DNA from: Paenibacillus sp. RUD330
Lineage (GTDB): Bacteria > Bacillota > Bacilli > Paenibacillales > Paenibacillaceae
NCBI RefSeq assembly: GCF_002243345.2
Contig: NZ_CP022655.2
Span: forward strand, 2,234,501 to 2,298,500
DNA length: 64,000 nt
Direction of reading: 5' to 3'
This document shows positions 45,218-54,148 of the stretch, one piece after another (position 1 is the first letter of the stretch; every line of letters starts with the position of its first letter). A program made the position numbers and the translations under genes. The notes under the pieces are model-generated. The model had not been told where the DNA came from, searched no databases, and saw only the letters and a list, made by a program, of their open reading frames with translations.

Positions 45218-46291
45218 ATGACGAAGCAACGAGTGGAGAAGCTGCGGGGCAAGCTTGAGGAACAGGGATTGGAAGCGCTGCTTATCGGCAGCCCGTACAA
45301 TCGGCGATACATAAGCGGATTTACCGGATCTTCGGGCTGGGTGCTGCTCACGTCCGCGAAGAGCTGGTTTCTGACCGACTTCCGCTACACGGAGCAGGCA
45401 GCGGAGCAGGTGCAAGGGTTCGAGATCGTCGAGCATGCAGCCGATTATATGGAATCCGTCCGCGAGCTGCTGGCTGCGGAAGGCATAACGCGTCTGGGCT
45501 TCGAGCAGGAGCACACGGTCTACTCCAACTATGTCCGCTGGGGACAGGCTCTCGGTGCGATCGAGCTTGTGCCCGCAGCCGGCATCATCGAAAGCCTGAG
45601 GGCCGTCAAGGATGCCTCGGAGCTGGCGGTCATGCAGGAAGCGGCCGATCTGGCCGACGCGACCTTCGATTATATCAAAGGGCTGATCAAGCCCGGCATG
45701 AAGGAATCCGATGTCGCGCTTGAAATGGAAGTCTTCATGAGAAGCCGCGGCGCGACATCGTCCAGCTTCGACACGATCGTCGCCTCCGGCGAACGCTCGG
45801 CGCTCCCGCATGGGGTCGCGAGCGGACGCGTCATCGGCAGCAACGAATTCGTGAAGCTCGACTTCGGCGCCTTGTACAACGGCTACTGCTCGGACCTGAC
45901 CCGCACGGTCGCCGTAGGCGAGCCGTCGGCCAAGCACCGCGAGATCTACGAGATCGTGCTTGAAGCCCAGCTGCACGCCCTGGCGAACATCCGCCCGGGA
46001 ATGACCGGCATCGAGGCCGACGCGCTGGCGCGCGACGTCATCGCCAAGCATGGCTACGGCGACCAGTTCGGCCACAGCCTTGGACATGGACTCGGCATGG
46101 AAGTGCATGAGAAGCCGAACCTGTCCAAGCGCAGCGACAACGTTTTGACCCCCGGCATGGTGGTAACGGTGGAACCGGGCATCTACATTCCAGGGTTCGG
46201 AGGCGTCCGCATCGAGGACGACATCGTCATCACCGAGAACGGGATTCAAATATTGACAGCTTCGCCGAAGGAACTTATTATCCTGAGCTAG
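45218..46291 (+). CDS. Xaa-Pro aminopeptidase-like M24 peptidase (YqhT type)
   Basis: A 357-residue pita-bread protein. N-terminal creatinase domain (about 1-130) and C-terminal M24 domain with metal ligands in [18 protein letters not shown] (two Asp), [13 protein letters not shown] (His), TVEPGIY (Glu) and VRIEDDIVI (Glu). Cleaves an N-terminal residue before proline. AGGAGGT is seven bases before the ATG. It precedes efp, as yqhT does in Bacillus. Confidence 0.93.
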   Translation: MTKQRVEKLRGKLEEQGLEALLIGSPYNRRYISGFTGSSGWVLLTSAKSWFLTDFRYTEQAAEQVQGFEIVEHAADYMESVRELLAAEGITRLGFEQEHTVYSNYVRWGQALGAIELVPAAGIIESLRAVKDASELAVMQEAADLADATFDYIKGLIKPGMKESDVALEMEVFMRSRGATSSSFDTIVASGERSALPHGVASGRVIGSNEFVKLDFGALYNGYCSDLTRTVAVGEPSAKHREIYEIVLEAQLHALANIRPGMTGIEADALARDVIAKHGYGDQFGHSLGHGLGMEVHEKPNLSKRSDNVLTPGMVVTVEPGIYIPGFGGVRIEDDIVITENGIQILTASPKELIILS

Positions 46292-46400
46292 CCCGACAGC
46301 CGAAGCGGCATGCTTCGGCTTTTGGACACTAAGTCTCCCGATCGCAGCGTCCAAGCGGAAGCTTCGTTTCCGCATCACCCATTTACAGGAGGAATCACCC

Positions 46401-46958
46401 GTGATTTCAGTGAACGATTTCAAGACAGGCCTTACCATCGAAGTGGATACCGACATTTTCAGCGTCATCGAATTCCAGCACGTCAAGCCGGGCAAGGGCG
46501 CTGCGTTCGTCCGCTCCAAGCTGAAGAACCTCCGCAACGGCAACATCGTGGAGAAAACCTTCCGTGCAGGCGAGTCGCTTGGCCGCGCCCATGTCGAGAA
46601 CCGCGAAGTCCAATACCTGTACAACTCCGGAACGGAGTACACGTTCATGGACAACGAGTCGTTCGACCAGTTCAATCTCGACAAGAAGCAGCTGGAATGG
46701 GAGATCAACTTCCTGAAAGAGAACATGAACGTCAACATTTCCAGCTACAAAGGCGAAATCATCGGCATCTCGATCCCGAACAGCGTGGATCTGAAGGTAA
46801 CCGAAACCGAGCCCGGCGTCAAAGGCAACACGGCTCAAGGCGCTACGAAGAACGCGACGCTCGAAACCGGCTACACGGTTCAGGTGCCGCTCTTCATCAA
46901 CGAAGGCGACCAGCTGCTGATCGATACCCGCGAGGGCCGCTACATTTCCCGCGCTTAG
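46401..46958 (+). CDS. efp: Elongation factor P
   Basis: A 185-residue protein with the three beta-barrel domains of EF-P. The modification site is Lys32 in [13 protein letters not shown], matching the Bacillus Lys32 that carries 5-aminopentanol; the C-terminal motif is [16 protein letters not shown]. It rescues ribosomes at polyproline stretches, of special interest here because gerPC encodes very many prolines. Start GTG at 46401 with AGGAGG upstream. A terminator follows. Confidence 0.97.
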   Translation: MISVNDFKTGLTIEVDTDIFSVIEFQHVKPGKGAAFVRSKLKNLRNGNIVEKTFRAGESLGRAHVENREVQYLYNSGTEYTFMDNESFDQFNLDKKQLEWEINFLKENMNVNISSYKGEIIGISIPNSVDLKVTETEPGVKGNTAQGATKNATLETGYTVQVPLFINEGDQLLIDTREGRYISRA

Positions 46959-46975
46959 TTCCACTTCTCTGTCAA

Positions 46976-47001
46976 GGCCGCCGGCGGGCGGCCTTTTTTT
47001 T
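46976..47001 (+). terminator. Terminator after efp
   Basis: GGCCGCC / GGCGGCC stem with a GGCG loop followed by eight or more T. It ends the aroQ-peptidase-efp unit. Confidence 0.92.
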
Positions 47002-47032
47002 GTTTATCTTCTATCTCTTTAAAGCGTGAATG

Positions 47033-47056
47033 TGATATAATCGGTACTTGTATAAT
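47033..47056 (+). promoter_or_regulatory. Promoter region of lysC
   Basis: An extended -10 TGATATAAT (47033-47041) and a second TATAAT (47051-47056) lie 27-50 bases before the gene; no good -35 is seen, so the extended -10 probably carries it. Confidence 0.5.
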
Positions 47057-47082
47057 CAGCTAATGGTTGGGAGTGAACAGCG

Positions 47083-48336
47083 GTGTCGTTGATCGTGATG
47101 AAGTTCGGCGGCAGTTCGGTCGGCACGACGGAACGGATGCAGAGAGTCGCGCGGCGGATTGTGGAGAACAGGGATGCGGGGCATAAGGTCGTCGTCGTCG
47201 TATCCGCGATGGGGGATACGACGGATGATTTGATCGACAGATCCAGGGAGCTGAATCCGAACCCGCCAGCCCGCGAGATGGATATGCTGCTCACGACGGG
47301 GGAACAGATATCGGTCGCCCTGCTGTCGATGACCATACATGGGCTTGGCCGGCAGGCTGTCTCGATGACGGGGTGGCAGGCGGGAATCCGCACGGAAAGC
47401 GTCCACGCCAAGGCGCGGATCACGGATATCCGGCCGGACAAGATCCACCAGGCGCTCCATGACGGGCAGATCGTCATCGTCGCCGGCTTCCAGGGCATGA
47501 CGGAGGACGGGGAGATCACGACGCTCGGCCGCGGCGGCTCCGACACGACGGCTGTCGCGCTGGCGGCCGCGGTGCAGGCCGATGTATGCGAGATTTTCAC
47601 GGATGTGGACGGCATCTACTCGACCGACCCGCGCGTCGTCAAGAACGCGCGCAAGCTGGACGAGATTTCCTACGACGAGATGCTTGAGCTCGCGAACCTC
47701 GGCGCTGCGGTGCTGCACCCGAGGGCGGTCGAGTATGCGAAGCAGTACAACGTCAAGCTGGTCGTCAGATCCAGCTTCAACCACAACGAAGGAACGACGG
47801 TCAAGGAGGAAGCGGTCATGGAACAAGGAATCGTAGTGAGCGGCATCGCATTCGACAAGGATGTCGTCCGCATCAGCATTCTCGGCGTAGAGGATGTGCC
47901 TGGCGTGCTTGCAGGCGTGTTCGGAGCGCTTGCCGACGGCGGCATCAATGTCGATATCATCGTGCAGAGCGGAGTCATGGGCGGCAAGGCCGACTTCAGC
48001 TTCACGATCGGCAGAGGCGACCGCGACAAGGCTCTTGCCATTATCGAGGGCAACCGTTCCGCCGTTCCTTACCGCGAGACGACTTCCGAGGACGAGCTCG
48101 TGAAGGTTTCCATCGTAGGCGCGGGCATGGTCAGCAACCCGGGCGTTGCGGCCAGGATGTTCCGCGTGATGGCCGAGCTCGGCGTCAGCATCAAGATGGT
48201 CAGCACGTCCGAAATCAAAACCTCCTGCGTCATCGAGTCGGGTCCTCTGCAGGATGTGGTCCGAGCTCTTCATACGGCTTACGGCCTCGATACGGCCGAC
48301 CAGGTTTTTGTCGGCGGCCCTTCCGAGCGCCGATAG
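47083..48336 (+). CDS. lysC: Aspartate kinase (aspartokinase II type, alpha plus internal beta subunit)
   Basis: A 417-residue aspartokinase with the kinase domain (MKFGGSSVGTTERM, TTLGRGGSDTTAVALAAA) at about 1-240 and two ACT domains (IAFDKDVVRISILGVEDVPG and SIVGAGMVSNPGVAARM). It phosphorylates aspartate for lysine, methionine, threonine and diaminopimelate. Start GTG at 47083. An internal ATG at codon 246 (47818) has AAGGAGG eight bases upstream, the same codon number as the beta-subunit start in Bacillus LysC, so a second product of 172 residues (ACT domains only) is likely. No lysine-riboswitch leader is visible before it. Confidence 0.95.
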   Translation: MSLIVMKFGGSSVGTTERMQRVARRIVENRDAGHKVVVVVSAMGDTTDDLIDRSRELNPNPPAREMDMLLTTGEQISVALLSMTIHGLGRQAVSMTGWQAGIRTESVHAKARITDIRPDKIHQALHDGQIVIVAGFQGMTEDGEITTLGRGGSDTTAVALAAAVQADVCEIFTDVDGIYSTDPRVVKNARKLDEISYDEMLELANLGAAVLHPRAVEYAKQYNVKLVVRSSFNHNEGTTVKEEAVMEQGIVVSGIAFDKDVVRISILGVEDVPGVLAGVFGALADGGINVDIIVQSGVMGGKADFSFTIGRGDRDKALAIIEGNRSAVPYRETTSEDELVKVSIVGAGMVSNPGVAARMFRVMAELGVSIKMVSTSEIKTSCVIESGPLQDVVRALHTAYGLDTADQVFVGGPSERR

Positions 48337-48350
48337 CCATCGCCAGCCCG

Positions 48351-48385
48351 AACTCCCTCAAGCGGCCGCTTGAGGGAGTTTTTTT
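48351..48385 (+). terminator. Terminator of lysC
   Basis: A fully palindromic 30-base hairpin AACTCCCTCAAGCGG / CCGCTTGAGGGAGTT followed by TTTTTTT. Confidence 0.93.
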
Positions 48386-48429
48386 GCATTCAGCCTGTGG
48401 ACGATCGGGCTGCCGCGCCGCAAGCCCGG

Positions 48430-48681
48430 TCAATCTGCCGATTCGGAGCTGCCCGCCGGTTCTGCGATTCTATCGGATGTGCTTTCCTTGAACAGCCCTT
48501 CAGCAAGCCCGATCGATAGAATGAACGGAAGCGTCGATAGATTCCGATTCCACTCCACGCCAACCATTCTCTTCCAGGCAAGCCTTGCCGCATTCTCCCT
48601 TCGCATGCAGCCCCTGCAATCATAGGCTCCGAAACGGCTGCCGCCTTCCTTCTTCTTTGAACGCTTCCACATGTCCAACAA
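48430..48681 (-). CDS. Possible small protein, unknown function
   Basis: An 83-codon frame in the 419-base gap 48337-48755. Start TTG (48681) gives LDMWKRSKKKEGG and then DCRGCMRRENAARLAWKRM and a polar C-terminus. Codon use resembles neighbours, but there is no ribosome site before the start and no family match, so it could be chance. Nothing else appears in the gap besides the lysC terminator and the yqhV leader. Confidence 0.3.
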   Translation of the reverse strand: MLDMWKRSKKKEGGSRFGAYDCRGCMRRENAARLAWKRMVGVEWNRNLSTLPFILSIGLAEGLFKESTSDRIAEPAGSSESAD

Positions 48682-48755
48682 AGCATAGGGCTTGCCATAT
48701 TTGAAGACAAGCCGGCATAGGCTTGGTTATACGAAGATGGAAAGAAGGGGTCGGA

Positions 48756-49022
48756 ATGTTGAATAAAGTTGTAGCTACGATGGCTTCGCTGCGCCTGCTG
48801 TCGGGCTCCATCGAGATCATGGCGGCTCTTCTCATGCTGCGCCTCAATCAGATCGATAAAGCGCTCGTCATCAATTCCTCGCTTGCGTTCGTCGGGCCGG
48901 TCGTTCTGCTCGCGACGACGGCGGTCGGGCTGATCGGACTGTCGGACAGGCTTTCGCCTGCCAAGCTGGCCTGGATCGCGGTCGGAATCGGCTGCCTGCT
49001 GATCGGGATTTTCAAGAAATAG
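48756..49022 (+). CDS. yqhV: YqhV (DUF2619) membrane protein
   Basis: An 88-residue protein with three short hydrophobic helices and the DUF2619 pattern: SLRLLSGSIEIMAALLMLRLN at the start, then AFVGPVVLLATTAVGLIGL. In Bacillus yqhV lies immediately before spoIIIAA, and so it does here. AAGGGG precedes the ATG. Role unknown; possibly sporulation linked. Confidence 0.9.
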   Translation: MLNKVVATMASLRLLSGSIEIMAALLMLRLNQIDKALVINSSLAFVGPVVLLATTAVGLIGLSDRLSPAKLAWIAVGIGCLLIGIFKK

Positions 49023-49056
49023 TCTGCAAGTCTATGAACCCTCTTGATAGCAAGCG

Positions 49057-49085
49057 GCATAATGCGTCCAGACAAGCATACAAAT
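49057..49085 (+). promoter_or_regulatory. Candidate SigmaE promoter of the spoIIIA operon
   Basis: GCATAAT (49057-49063) and CATACAAAT (49077-49085) are spaced like the SigmaE -35 (ATA) and -10 (CATACAnT), 37 bases before the spoIIIAA start. spoIIIA is a known SigmaE operon. Confidence 0.6.
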
Positions 49086-49121
49086 AGGGTATAGGACATG
49101 CGGAGGAAGGAGTGGACGCCA

Positions 49122-50129
49122 ATGTTGAAGCTGATTTCGCATCTGTTGCCGCCGGAGCTTTATGAGCGGCTTCGCCGGCTGCCTGATTCCGTGCATGCGG
49201 GTCTGGAAGAGATCCGGATCCGGGAGGAACGGCCGCTGGAAATCGTCAGCCAGGGCAGATCGGGATTTTTGACGGAGGACGGCGGATGGAGCAGCAACCC
49301 GCAGCAGGCGTTCAGGCCTTCCGGCGAGCTATGCCGCAAGCTGCTCGGCAGGCTGACCGGGCATTCGCTGTACGCGATGGAGGAAGAGCTCAGGAAGGGC
49401 TACATCACCGTGACCGGAGGCCACCGGGTGGGGCTGGCCGGCCGGACCGTCCTGGAGCGGGGCGACGTCAAGGCGATCCGGGATATCGGAGGCTTCAACA
49501 TCCGGATCGCCAGGGAAGCGGTCGGCGCGGCAGACAAGCTGGCTCAGCAGCTGGCGGATCCGGCGAGGCGCAGCATCCATTCCACGCTGCTGATCGGTCC
49601 GCCGAGAATGGGCAAGACGACGATGCTGAGGGATCTCGCCCGCATCGTGAGCTCGGGCAAGTGGCCCGATCCCGCAATGGCGGGATGGCCGGGGAGAAGG
49701 GTGGCGATCGTGGACGAGCGGTCGGAAATCGCCGCTTCCGTCAAAGGGGTGCCTTCCTTCGATGTCGGTCCCAGGACGGATGTGATGGATGCGTGTCCGA
49801 AAGCGGAAGGGATGATGATGATGCTCCGCTCCATGTCTCCGGAAGTCATCATGGCCGACGAGATCGGCAGGGCGGAGGATGCGGCGGCCGTCCGGGAGGC
49901 GGCCCATTCCGGAGTCGCGGTCGTGGCGACCGCCCACGCCTCCAGCCTCGAGGAAGCGAGGGGCAGGCCAATACTCCGGGAGCTGCTGCATGACGGGGCG
50001 TTCAGCCGCTGCGTCATTCTCGGAAGAAGCCGGAATGGCTTCGAGGCTCGGGTCGTCGCGCTCCAGCACGCTGCGCCGACGGCCAGAGAGCCGACTGGGG
50101 CTCGGGCTCCAGAGGGGGCGGGAACATGA
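49122..50129 (+). CDS. spoIIIAA: Stage III sporulation protein AA (ATPase)
   Basis: A 335-residue secretion-type ATPase: Walker A GPPRMGKTT and Walker B VAIVDERSE, then PEVIMADEIG and VVATAHASS. It sits in the mother cell at the base of the SpoIIIA-SpoIIQ channel feeding the forespore. Start ATG at 49122 behind AAGGAG. It overlaps spoIIIAB by four bases. A long Pro/Ala tail after about residue 320 is extra. Confidence 0.95.
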   Translation: MLKLISHLLPPELYERLRRLPDSVHAGLEEIRIREERPLEIVSQGRSGFLTEDGGWSSNPQQAFRPSGELCRKLLGRLTGHSLYAMEEELRKGYITVTGGHRVGLAGRTVLERGDVKAIRDIGGFNIRIAREAVGAADKLAQQLADPARRSIHSTLLIGPPRMGKTTMLRDLARIVSSGKWPDPAMAGWPGRRVAIVDERSEIAASVKGVPSFDVGPRTDVMDACPKAEGMMMMLRSMSPEVIMADEIGRAEDAAAVREAAHSGVAVVATAHASSLEEARGRPILRELLHDGAFSRCVILGRSRNGFEARVVALQHAAPTAREPTGARAPEGAGT

Positions 50130-50644
50130 TCAAGGCAGCCGGTGCCGTGCTTATCCTGCTTGCCGGCACGCTGATCGGATTTCTGCAGGCGGCCCGCTTC
50201 GCCAAGCGTCCGAGGCAGCTGCGCGAGCTCATCCACGGCCTGCAGCGCCTCGAGACCGAGATCGGCTACGGCTACACGCCGCTGCCGGAAGCGATGCGCC
50301 GTACAGGCGCCCATATGGCGGAGCCTGCCGCTTCGATCTTCCGGCTGACTGCGGACAGGCTGGAAAGTGCGGATGCCCCTGCTTTCGAAGCATGCTGGGA
50401 AGAAACGCTGGCCGGCTGCTGGCCGGGAACCGCGATGCGGAAGACGGAGCTGGCGACGCTGAGGCGGCTCGGCTCCACGCTGGGAATGAGCGACCGCGAA
50501 GACCAGCTGAAGCATCTCCGGCTCGCGCAGCAGCAGATGCAGGCGGAAGAAGACGGTGCCCGGGATGACCAGGCGCGTTACGAGAAGCTGTCCCGCTCGC
50601 TAGGCATTCTCATTGCCGCACTGGTCGTCATTTTGATGGTTTAG
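50126..50644 (+). CDS. spoIIIAB: Stage III sporulation protein AB
   Basis: A 172-residue protein with an N-terminal helix (AVLILLAGTLIGFLQA), a central helical domain starting ARFAKRPRQLRELIHGLQRLETEI, and a C-terminal membrane helix (SLGILIAALVVILMV). It resembles type II secretion GspF-like components. Translationally coupled to spoIIIAA as ATGA. Confidence 0.95.
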   Translation: MIKAAGAVLILLAGTLIGFLQAARFAKRPRQLRELIHGLQRLETEIGYGYTPLPEAMRRTGAHMAEPAASIFRLTADRLESADAPAFEACWEETLAGCWPGTAMRKTELATLRRLGSTLGMSDREDQLKHLRLAQQQMQAEEDGARDDQARYEKLSRSLGILIAALVVILMV

Positions 50645-50657
50645 GGGTGCCGAGTAC

Positions 50658-50861
50658 ATGACCATGGATATCAGCGCCATCTTCCAGATCGCCGGCATCG
50701 GCATCATCGTGGCCATGATCCACACGGTGCTTAAGCAGATGGGGAAAGAAGACATGGCGCACTGGGTGACATTGATCGGATTCGTCGTCGTACTGTTTAT
50801 GGTCGTCCGGATGCTCAACGAGCTGTTCCAGGAAATCAAGACGATCTTCCTGTTCCAGTAG
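50658..50861 (+). CDS. spoIIIAC: Stage III sporulation protein AC
   Basis: A 67-residue protein, two hydrophobic helices with a short polar loop (HTVLKQMGKEDMAHWVT), the standard size and layout of SpoIIIAC. Member of the small membrane-subunit pair of the channel. Confidence 0.94.
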   Translation: MTMDISAIFQIAGIGIIVAMIHTVLKQMGKEDMAHWVTLIGFVVVLFMVVRMLNELFQEIKTIFLFQ

Positions 50862-50893
50862 CGGCGGCATTCCGCGGGTCAGGAGAATGGATT

Positions 50894-51289
50894 ATGGAAA
50901 TTGTGCAAATCGCGGGAATCGGGCTGCTCGCCGCGATTCTCATGCTGGTGCTCAAAGAGCAGAGGCCGCTGTTCGCTTTTTTGCTCGCCATGTTCACAGG
51001 GGTATTCATCTTTCTCATGATGCTGGGCAAGATCGATGCCGTCATCGGCACGATGCAGCAGCTGGCCGAACGCTCCGGCATCCCTTCGGTGTACTTGAAG
51101 ACGATTCTCAAAATGATCGGAATCGCGTATATCGCCGAGTTCGCCTCGCAGATCATCCGCGACGCCGGAGCCGAGAGCGTCGCCTCGAAGGTGGAGTTCG
51201 CCGGCAAGGTGCTGATTCTCGTCATGGCCGTCCCGATCATCAACGTCATTGTGGAGACCGTGGTCGGCCTGCTGCCGGCGGGGGGGTGA
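50894..51289 (+). CDS. spoIIIAD: Stage III sporulation protein AD
   Basis: A 131-residue protein, four hydrophobic helices, with the SpoIIIAC/AD-type segment YIAEFASQIIRDAGAES and repeated similarity to SpoIIIAC. Starts 32 bases after spoIIIAC with GTCAGGAGAATGGATT upstream. Confidence 0.94.
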   Translation: MEIVQIAGIGLLAAILMLVLKEQRPLFAFLLAMFTGVFIFLMMLGKIDAVIGTMQQLAERSGIPSVYLKTILKMIGIAYIAEFASQIIRDAGAESVASKVEFAGKVLILVMAVPIINVIVETVVGLLPAGG

Positions 51290-51296
51290 TGCGGCG

Positions 51297-52544
51297 ATGC
51301 GGCTGCTGATGCGTTGGCTTCAGGCAATCGGAATCAGTCTCGTCATCTGGGTGGCCGTGTCGGGGACGACAGCCTGGGCGGCAAGCGGTCCGGCGGAGCC
51401 TTCCTTGCAGGAAGCCCGCCAAGACGACGGCTCCAAGGCGGCCGCGGACCTCAACGACAAGCTGGCCAAGGAGCAGGCGCAAGCCTACGGGACGGATACG
51501 GTTGAAGCGTACTGGAACAAGCTGGTCACGGAGTACGGCGGTTATTTTCCGGACGGATCCATGCCGAGCTTCGTCGAGATGATCACCCCCGGAGGCGATG
51601 GCCTCAAGCTCGGGACGGTGCTGAGCGGCTTGATGAAGATGCTGCTGCATGAGGTGCTCTACAACGGCAAGCTGCTCGTCTCCATCGTGCTCCTGGCGAT
51701 ATTCAGCAGCATCCTGCAGACGCTTCAATCGGCATTCGAGCGGAACATGGTCAGCCAGGTCGCTTACTCGGTCGCCTACATGGTGCTGATCGTGCTTGCG
51801 GTGAACAGCTTCCACGTGGCGATCGGATACGCCAGGGACGCGATCGAGTCCATGATCCAGTTCATGATGGCGATGATTCCGCTGCTGCTGACGCTGATCG
51901 CCAGCACGGGAAGCGTCGCGACCGTCACTCTGCTTCATCCGGTCATCATTTTCATGGTCAACACGGTCGGAACGCTGATCTATACGATCGTTTTTCCGCT
52001 CTTCTTCTTCTCGGCTGTCCTCCATATCGCCAGCTCTCTGAGCGACCGCTTCAAAGTGACGCAGCTGGCCAATCTGCTGCGGACGGCTGGAGCGGGAATA
52101 CTCGGAGTCATGCTGACCATCTTCCTGGGAGTGATCTCGGTCCAGGGAGCCGCCGGAAGCGTGACGGACGGAATGACGCTGCGAACGGCCAAATTCATCA
52201 GCGGCAGCTTCGTGCCGGTCGTAGGAAGGACGTTCTCCGATGCGGCCGACACGGTCATATCGGCATCCATGATGGCCAAAAATGCGGTCGGGCTCGCGGG
52301 AGTCATCATCCTCCTGTTCCTGTGCGCTTTCCCCGCGATCAAGATTCTGGCGCTGGCCGCCATCTACAATGTCAGCGGCGCCGTCCTGCAGCCGCTCGGC
52401 TCCAGCCCGATCACGACCTGCCTGCTGACCATCGGGAAGACAATGCTGTTCGTGTTCGGAGCTCTTGCGGCGGTAAGCCTGATGTTCTTCCTGGCGGTCA
52501 CCATCATACTGACGGCGGGCAATGCGATGATCATGATGCGTTGA
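51297..52544 (+). CDS. spoIIIAE: Stage III sporulation protein AE
   Basis: A 415-residue protein with a cleavable signal-type N-terminus (WLQAIGISLVIWVAVSGTTAWA), a soluble stretch to about 110, then seven or eight membrane helices. It is the polytopic core of the mother-cell side of the channel. ATG at 51297 with a GGGGGG-rich ribosome site. Confidence 0.94.
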   Translation: MRLLMRWLQAIGISLVIWVAVSGTTAWAASGPAEPSLQEARQDDGSKAAADLNDKLAKEQAQAYGTDTVEAYWNKLVTEYGGYFPDGSMPSFVEMITPGGDGLKLGTVLSGLMKMLLHEVLYNGKLLVSIVLLAIFSSILQTLQSAFERNMVSQVAYSVAYMVLIVLAVNSFHVAIGYARDAIESMIQFMMAMIPLLLTLIASTGSVATVTLLHPVIIFMVNTVGTLIYTIVFPLFFFSAVLHIASSLSDRFKVTQLANLLRTAGAGILGVMLTIFLGVISVQGAAGSVTDGMTLRTAKFISGSFVPVVGRTFSDAADTVISASMMAKNAVGLAGVIILLFLCAFPAIKILALAAIYNVSGAVLQPLGSSPITTCLLTIGKTMLFVFGALAAVSLMFFLAVTIILTAGNAMIMMR

Positions 52545-52577
52545 GGCCGGCAGCGTGGATGAAAGGAGTCGAAGCCG

Positions 52578-53366
52578 ATGCTGGGCTGGTTCAGCTCCTG
52601 GCTCAAGGATGTCATTTCCGTCATTCTGCTCGCCGCCATCGTGGACCTGCTGCTTCCGAACAAGTCCATGCAGCGTTACGCGAGGCTTGTAACCGGCCTG
52701 ATCGTCCTGCTCGTCATTCTGACTCCTCTATTGAAGCTGGCGCAGGGAGACATCCAGGGGCAGCTCAGCGAGAGCATCAAGGATTGGGACCGCGAAGTGC
52801 AGGACTCCAACGTCAAGATGCCTTCTCTGGACGATATCCTGCGGAAGGCCGAAGAGACATCGGGCCGCTCCAGACAGCAGGCGGCGGAGCTGGCGCGGAC
52901 GAAGCTCGAATCCGAGGTGAAGGCGGCTGTCGAGCAGCAGACCGGGCTCGGCGTCGCTTCGGTGGCTGCCACGGTGTCTTGGGATGGGAGCGGCAACGGA
53001 ACGGTGTCCGGCGTCGTCGTCACGCTGGCGGCAGCGGGCGGGAATCCATCGTCGTCTCCAGCGGACAACGGCAAGGCTGCGGGAGCGGGCGAAGTCGCTC
53101 CGGTGGACATCAGGGTGGATCCCCTCCGCGTTCAAGCCGGGGATGCCTCCTCCGGCGGCGTCTCCTCGGAAGCGGCTATGGCTCCCTTGGAGCAGCAGCC
53201 GGGCGCTGAAGATGGCGGCACGATGCTTTCCGGGGAAGGAACAGAGGCTGGAAGCGGCAGTCCAACCGAAGCCCCGGCTCAGGCCGCTGCCGAGATCAGG
53301 AGACTGGTCGCGGCCGGCTGGGGATTGCAAGACCGGCAGATTCAAGTATGGGCGGAGACGGAATGA
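52578..53366 (+). CDS. spoIIIAF: Stage III sporulation protein AF
   Basis: A 262-residue protein with two N-terminal helices (SVILLAAIVDLLLPN and VTGLIVLLVILTPLLKL) and a soluble C-terminal domain with an unusually long Ser/Gly/Glu/Gln-rich section (about 160-235). Bacillus SpoIIIAF is about 206; the low-complexity insert explains the excess. Family ring-forming domain lies around 110-160. Confidence 0.92.
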   Translation: MLGWFSSWLKDVISVILLAAIVDLLLPNKSMQRYARLVTGLIVLLVILTPLLKLAQGDIQGQLSESIKDWDREVQDSNVKMPSLDDILRKAEETSGRSRQQAAELARTKLESEVKAAVEQQTGLGVASVAATVSWDGSGNGTVSGVVVTLAAAGGNPSSSPADNGKAAGAGEVAPVDIRVDPLRVQAGDASSGGVSSEAAMAPLEQQPGAEDGGTMLSGEGTEAGSGSPTEAPAQAAAEIRRLVAAGWGLQDRQIQVWAETE

Positions 53367-53400
53367 AGAGATGGATTGAGCATGGCGGAGAGGAGGGGCG

Positions 53401-54057
53401 ATGGTGGGCAAATGGCTGGAAAAGCTGGAGCAGCTGGCCGGAGGCGGTCCCGCAGGGCCGGGCCGCGTCAAGGCGCTGAGATGGCTTCTGCTTCTGGGAT
53501 GCATCGGAGCGGCGCTCATGATTGCCGGCAGTCTGCTGGATTTCCGCCAGGTCGGCACGACCGGCACCCATCAGGGAGCCGATCCGCCAGCTCCCGGCTC
53601 CGGCGGCGACCAGAGCGCCTTCATCGGCAAGACGTCCCCTGACGGAACGGACTTCTCCAGCATCGAGCAGCCTCTGGAGAACCGGCTGAAGGAGATATTG
53701 GAGCAGATTGTCGGCGTCGGAACCGTGAAAGTGCTCGTCACCGTCGATTCGACGGAAGAGATGGTGTGGGGCGTGGATCCGAACAACTCCCAGTCGGTGA
53801 CGGATGAGAGCGACAAGAACGGCGGCAAGCGCCACATGACCCAGGTGACGAGCAGCGGCAAGATCGTCATGTATGAAGTGTCCGGAGAGCAGAAGCCGGT
53901 CGTGACCAAAATCATCAAGCCGAAAATCCGCGGAGTGCTGGTCGTCGCCAACGGGGCGGAAAATGCAGCCGTGAGGCGGATCATGACCGAGGCGGTGGAG
54001 AAGGGGATGGATGTTCCCCTCTCGGCTATATCGATCGTCCCGCGCAAGACGGGCTGA
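53401..54057 (+). CDS. spoIIIAG: Stage III sporulation protein AG
   Basis: A 218-residue protein with one membrane helix (LRWLLLLGCIGAALMIAGSLL) and the ring-building motif seen in type III secretion rings: YEPLENRLKEILEQIVGVGTVKVLVTVDST is here SIEQPLENRLKE to VTVDST, and KPKIRGVLVVANGAENAAVRRIMTEAV. It builds the large ring in the channel. GGAGGGGCG precedes the ATG. Followed by a repeat-rich gap. Confidence 0.94.
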   Translation: MVGKWLEKLEQLAGGGPAGPGRVKALRWLLLLGCIGAALMIAGSLLDFRQVGTTGTHQGADPPAPGSGGDQSAFIGKTSPDGTDFSSIEQPLENRLKEILEQIVGVGTVKVLVTVDSTEEMVWGVDPNNSQSVTDESDKNGGKRHMTQVTSSGKIVMYEVSGEQKPVVTKIIKPKIRGVLVVANGAENAAVRRIMTEAVEKGMDVPLSAISIVPRKTG

Positions 54058-54148
54058 TCCCGCCAGGACGGCCTGTGCCGGCGGCGCGAGCGCAGGAATC
54101 CGCGCAAGGACTGACGCTTGAGTGAATCCGGAACCAATCCGAGACCAG

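Noticed and set aside
47002-47082. Lysine riboswitch before lysC
   Set aside because: The space between the efp terminator and lysC is only about 80 bases and holds promoter boxes; no long structured leader fits.
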